In this document: piece after piece, positions 6,094 through 7,537 of the stretch | How the letters are laid out: every line of letters begins with the position of its first letter | Numbering within the stretch: the stretch's first letter is position 1 | The notes under the pieces: generated by a model | Told to the model about the DNA's origin: nothing | Seen by the model: only the letters and a program-made list of their open reading frames with translations | Database searches by the model: none | NCBI GenBank assembly: GCA_040752395.1 | Contig: JBFMHD010000134.1 | Span: forward strand, 1-7,537 | Direction: 5' to 3' | Length of the DNA: 7,537 nt | Source: JBFMHD01 sp040752395 [NCBI: Candidatus Hydrogenedentota bacterium] | Lineage (GTDB): Bacteria; JBFMHD01 | Program-made: the position numbers and the translations under genes

Positions 6094-7062
6094 TTATTTT
6101 TTAGTTGAACAGAACATATTAGGCCATTCTCTACTCTCTATATGGTTATATAAATAAGCGTCATTTAAAAATTTAATAACTTCTTCCCGGGTATAGGTAT
6201 TTTGATACGAATTGATGTACTGGTCATGGTTCATACCCCAGGTCGTACTATCAGATTTATCATATTTACTCTGAATAAATATTAATCTTGCGATAGGGTA
6301 TAGTATTTTATATTTATAACAAGGTATACTCAGCCAGGTAAAATAATATACAAATCTTTCAGGAAATATTGATAATATTTTTCTGATTAACTGGATTAAT
6401 CTAAGTTTACATAATGTCGTAAATTTCTCAGGAGTTTTATAAAAGCTGCTGACAAAATATCCTTCCTGGCGTAATGTTGTCGTAAGAACTTTAGTAGCGA
6501 GGCCGGCATTTTTAGTATGTTGAAGCGTCTGTCGGGCCAGCACAAAATCAAAATATCCATCTTCAAAAGGCGGGTTCATTATATCTGCTCTTACTAAATG
6601 AATACCCTCGAATTCCTTTTTATGCAGCATATAATAAACAGATCCGCTAAGATCAAATGCCACACAACAGGCAAATTTAAATCTTTTAAATATCAAGCAG
6701 TGTCTGCCATTCCCACACCCTGCATCCAATATTTTTTTACCCTCAAACCAATTTTTATCCGGTAAACCCCATTCTTGTAATTCTAAATCCAACAGCTCTT
6801 TGCTATAATATTTAGAATTTTTTATAAAGTTTTCTTCAGCCCACTGTCTGCCCCACTGTTTTACGGTTTCAAGTTTTTGAAAACAAGGATCCAGCGTGTC
6901 AACCATAAGAGGTATAAAATTTATAATTTTATATTCTTTTTGACATTTTTTACATATTAAAATACCTGACTTAATCTCTTTTAATTCGTATATGGTTTCT
7001 TTCAAATCCAATTCAGTTTTACATTTTGGGCATCTTAATATTTTAAGCAGTTCCTCTTTTAT
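6094..7062 (-). CDS. Zinc-ribbon (Trm112-like) class I SAM methyltransferase
   Basis: This enzyme probably methylates a sugar or lipid-linked intermediate using S-adenosylmethionine in the cytoplasm. With the start chosen here it has 322 aa. An N-terminal zinc ribbon has Cys11, Cys14, Cys37 and Cys40 (RCPKC...CKKC). The SAM-binding motif LDAGCGNGRH follows at 112-121, then an acidic motif II (VAFDLSG) and FDFVLARQTLQH. The frame stays open upstream to a TTG at 7134 and an ATG at 7098, but both lie inside the preceding gene and lack a well-spaced ribosome-binding site. A perfect AGGAGG lies 8 bases before ATA at 7062, so the protein would read (M)KEELLKILRCPKC, the usual beginning of this domain. 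I therefore choose the ATA. The fallback is ATG 7098, giving 334 aa. It is the third gene of the minus-strand operon. Enzyme class is confident; substrate is unknown. Confidence 0.88.
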   Translation of the reverse strand: MKEELLKILRCPKCKTELDLKETIYELKEIKSGILICKKCQKEYKIINFIPLMVDTLDPCFQKLETVKQWGRQWAEENFIKNSKYYSKELLDLELQEWGLPDKNWFEGKKILDAGCGNGRHCLIFKRFKFACCVAFDLSGSVYYMLHKKEFEGIHLVRADIMNPPFEDGYFDFVLARQTLQHTKNAGLATKVLTTTLRQEGYFVSSFYKTPEKFTTLCKLRLIQLIRKILSIFPERFVYYFTWLSIPCYKYKILYPIARLIFIQSKYDKSDSTTWGMNHDQYINSYQNTYTREEVIKFLNDAYLYNHIESREWPNMFCSTKK

Positions 7063-7066
7063 AGCT

Positions 7067-7459
7067 CTACCCTCCTGTTTCTTTGTTATCTTTCTCATCC
7101 TCTTTACGAGTAAGAACTTCGATTTTATGTTCAAGTAATGCTATTTTCTGGACTATATTTTTTATATCATTTTGAACTTTGGATATATGTATAGAAAATT
7201 GCAGTGTAATACAGATAAGAAAAACGATACCAAAGAAAAAGACCATACCTGCTGGCGTCATAAACCCGGTAATTTTACAGATATAAAATAATGATTGAGG
7301 GAATAAAGAAATAACAAATATTAAAAAACCAGCTATCAGCCAGATAAAAGAAAGGTCCTCTCGCATTTTTTTTCTGCGCACAAGGTCAATAATGACAATA
7401 AAGATTATAATCGAAACAATAATCGATAAAACCTCTAATTTAAATGTAATTTTATGCAT
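7067..7459 (-). CDS. DUF2304-like small membrane protein
   Basis: This 130-aa protein has three hydrophobic segments (about 8-27, 36-60 and 69-88), a basic RRKKMRED loop after the first, and a C-terminal coiled-coil-like tail (about 89-115, VQNDIKNIVQKIALLEHKIEVL). SFIWLIAGFLIFVISLFP and the closing helix match my memory of DUF2304 proteins, which often sit beside family 2 glycosyltransferases in glycan or lipid-linked sugar clusters. The molecular function is unknown. The Met at 7459 is preferred over the Met at 7468, because AGGAG (7469-7473) touches the 7468 ATG but lies 9 bases from 7459. With this start the gene overlaps the end of the upstream gene by 8 bases. Its stop lies between the ribosome-binding site and the start of the methyltransferase. 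Confidence 0.8.
   Translation of the reverse strand: MHKITFKLEVLSIIVSIIIFIVIIDLVRRKKMREDLSFIWLIAGFLIFVISLFPQSLFYICKITGFMTPAGMVFFFGIVFLICITLQFSIHISKVQNDIKNIVQKIALLEHKIEVLTRKEDEKDNKETGG
7071..7076 (-). promoter_or_regulatory. Strong Shine-Dalgarno site that decides the methyltransferase start
   Basis: A perfect AGGAGG on the minus strand lies within the last codons of the DUF2304 gene. The only in-frame codon at good spacing (8 bases) is ATA at 7060-7062. The TAG of the DUF2304 gene (7067-7069) falls between the two. Confidence 0.7.
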
Positions 7460-7537
7460 ATAAATCATCTCCTGATTTTCCCTTTTTCATTTCTATGATA
7501 TCTCCTCTGAAAAACGCTGTAACTCTAATAATTCGGG
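7452..7537 (-). CDS. C-terminal end of a protein cut by the window edge
   Basis: One minus-strand frame is open from the right edge to a TAA at 7452-7454 and gives 27 residues, with IIRVTAFFRGDIIEM followed by a short lysine/glycine-rich tail ending DDIYA. The frame ends 8 bases into the DUF2304 gene (ATGCATAA), a typical coupled operon junction. Position upstream of a DUF2304 gene suggests a glycosyltransferase, but the fragment has no diagnostic motif. A competing frame (PELLELQRFSEEIS, stop at 7493-7495) is shorter and leaves a gap, so I prefer the overlapping one. Confidence 0.5.
   Translation of the reverse strand, partial: RIIRVTAFFRGDIIEMKKGKSGDDLYA
7469..7473 (-). promoter_or_regulatory. 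Shine-Dalgarno site of the DUF2304-like gene
   Basis: AGGAG on the minus strand lies 9 bases before the ATG at 7459 and 0 bases before the ATG at 7468. This selects the shorter protein. Confidence 0.6.

Overview
This is an AT-rich bacterial window. Sampled stretches of the coding sequence run at roughly a quarter to a third GC. It looks like an accessory, surface-polysaccharide type region from an uncultured bacterium. The organism cannot be named from the sequence. The scattered short palindromes and intergenic repeats resemble those of metagenome-assembled candidate-phylum genomes such as Omnitrophota, but that is only an impression. No RNA gene, CRISPR array or complete insertion sequence was seen.

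Left part (1-2187): a gene-free stretch carries several different tandem arrays, all with a 7-base period. It is followed by a complete minus-strand asparagine synthase (asnB type) with an intact glutaminase site and synthetase ATP loop. Centre-left (2188-4534): a 181-bp divergent spacer contains a palindromic repeat element. After it comes a tight plus-strand set of three genes: a 61-aa protein, an MNT-type nucleotidyltransferase-like protein whose catalytic motif is altered, and a B12-binding-domain radical SAM enzyme. The first two overlap by 4 bases and the third begins 4 bases after the second ends, so they are probably co-transcribed.

Centre-right (4535-5529): a small three-helix membrane protein gene is much richer in GC (about 48%) than its surroundings. 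It is flanked by what look like truncated gene remnants and repeats, so it is probably a transferred fragment. A second copy of the palindromic repeat lies just upstream of a 48-aa ORF, which overlaps a second MNT nucleotidyltransferase (5530-6069), this one with an intact active site. The arrangement repeat, small ORF, nucleotidyltransferase thus appears twice in the window in the same orientation.

Right part (6094-7537): a minus-strand operon enters from the right edge. It holds the C-terminus of an unidentified protein, a DUF2304-like membrane protein that overlaps it by 8 bases, and a Trm112-like zinc-ribbon plus SAM methyltransferase. The best ribosome-binding site for the methyltransferase points to an ATA codon. 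DUF2304 proteins, zinc-ribbon methyltransferases, AsnB homologues and B12 radical SAM enzymes commonly occur in glycan or lipid-linked sugar clusters. A glycan-modification setting is the best overall inference, with nucleotidyltransferase modules inserted among those genes.
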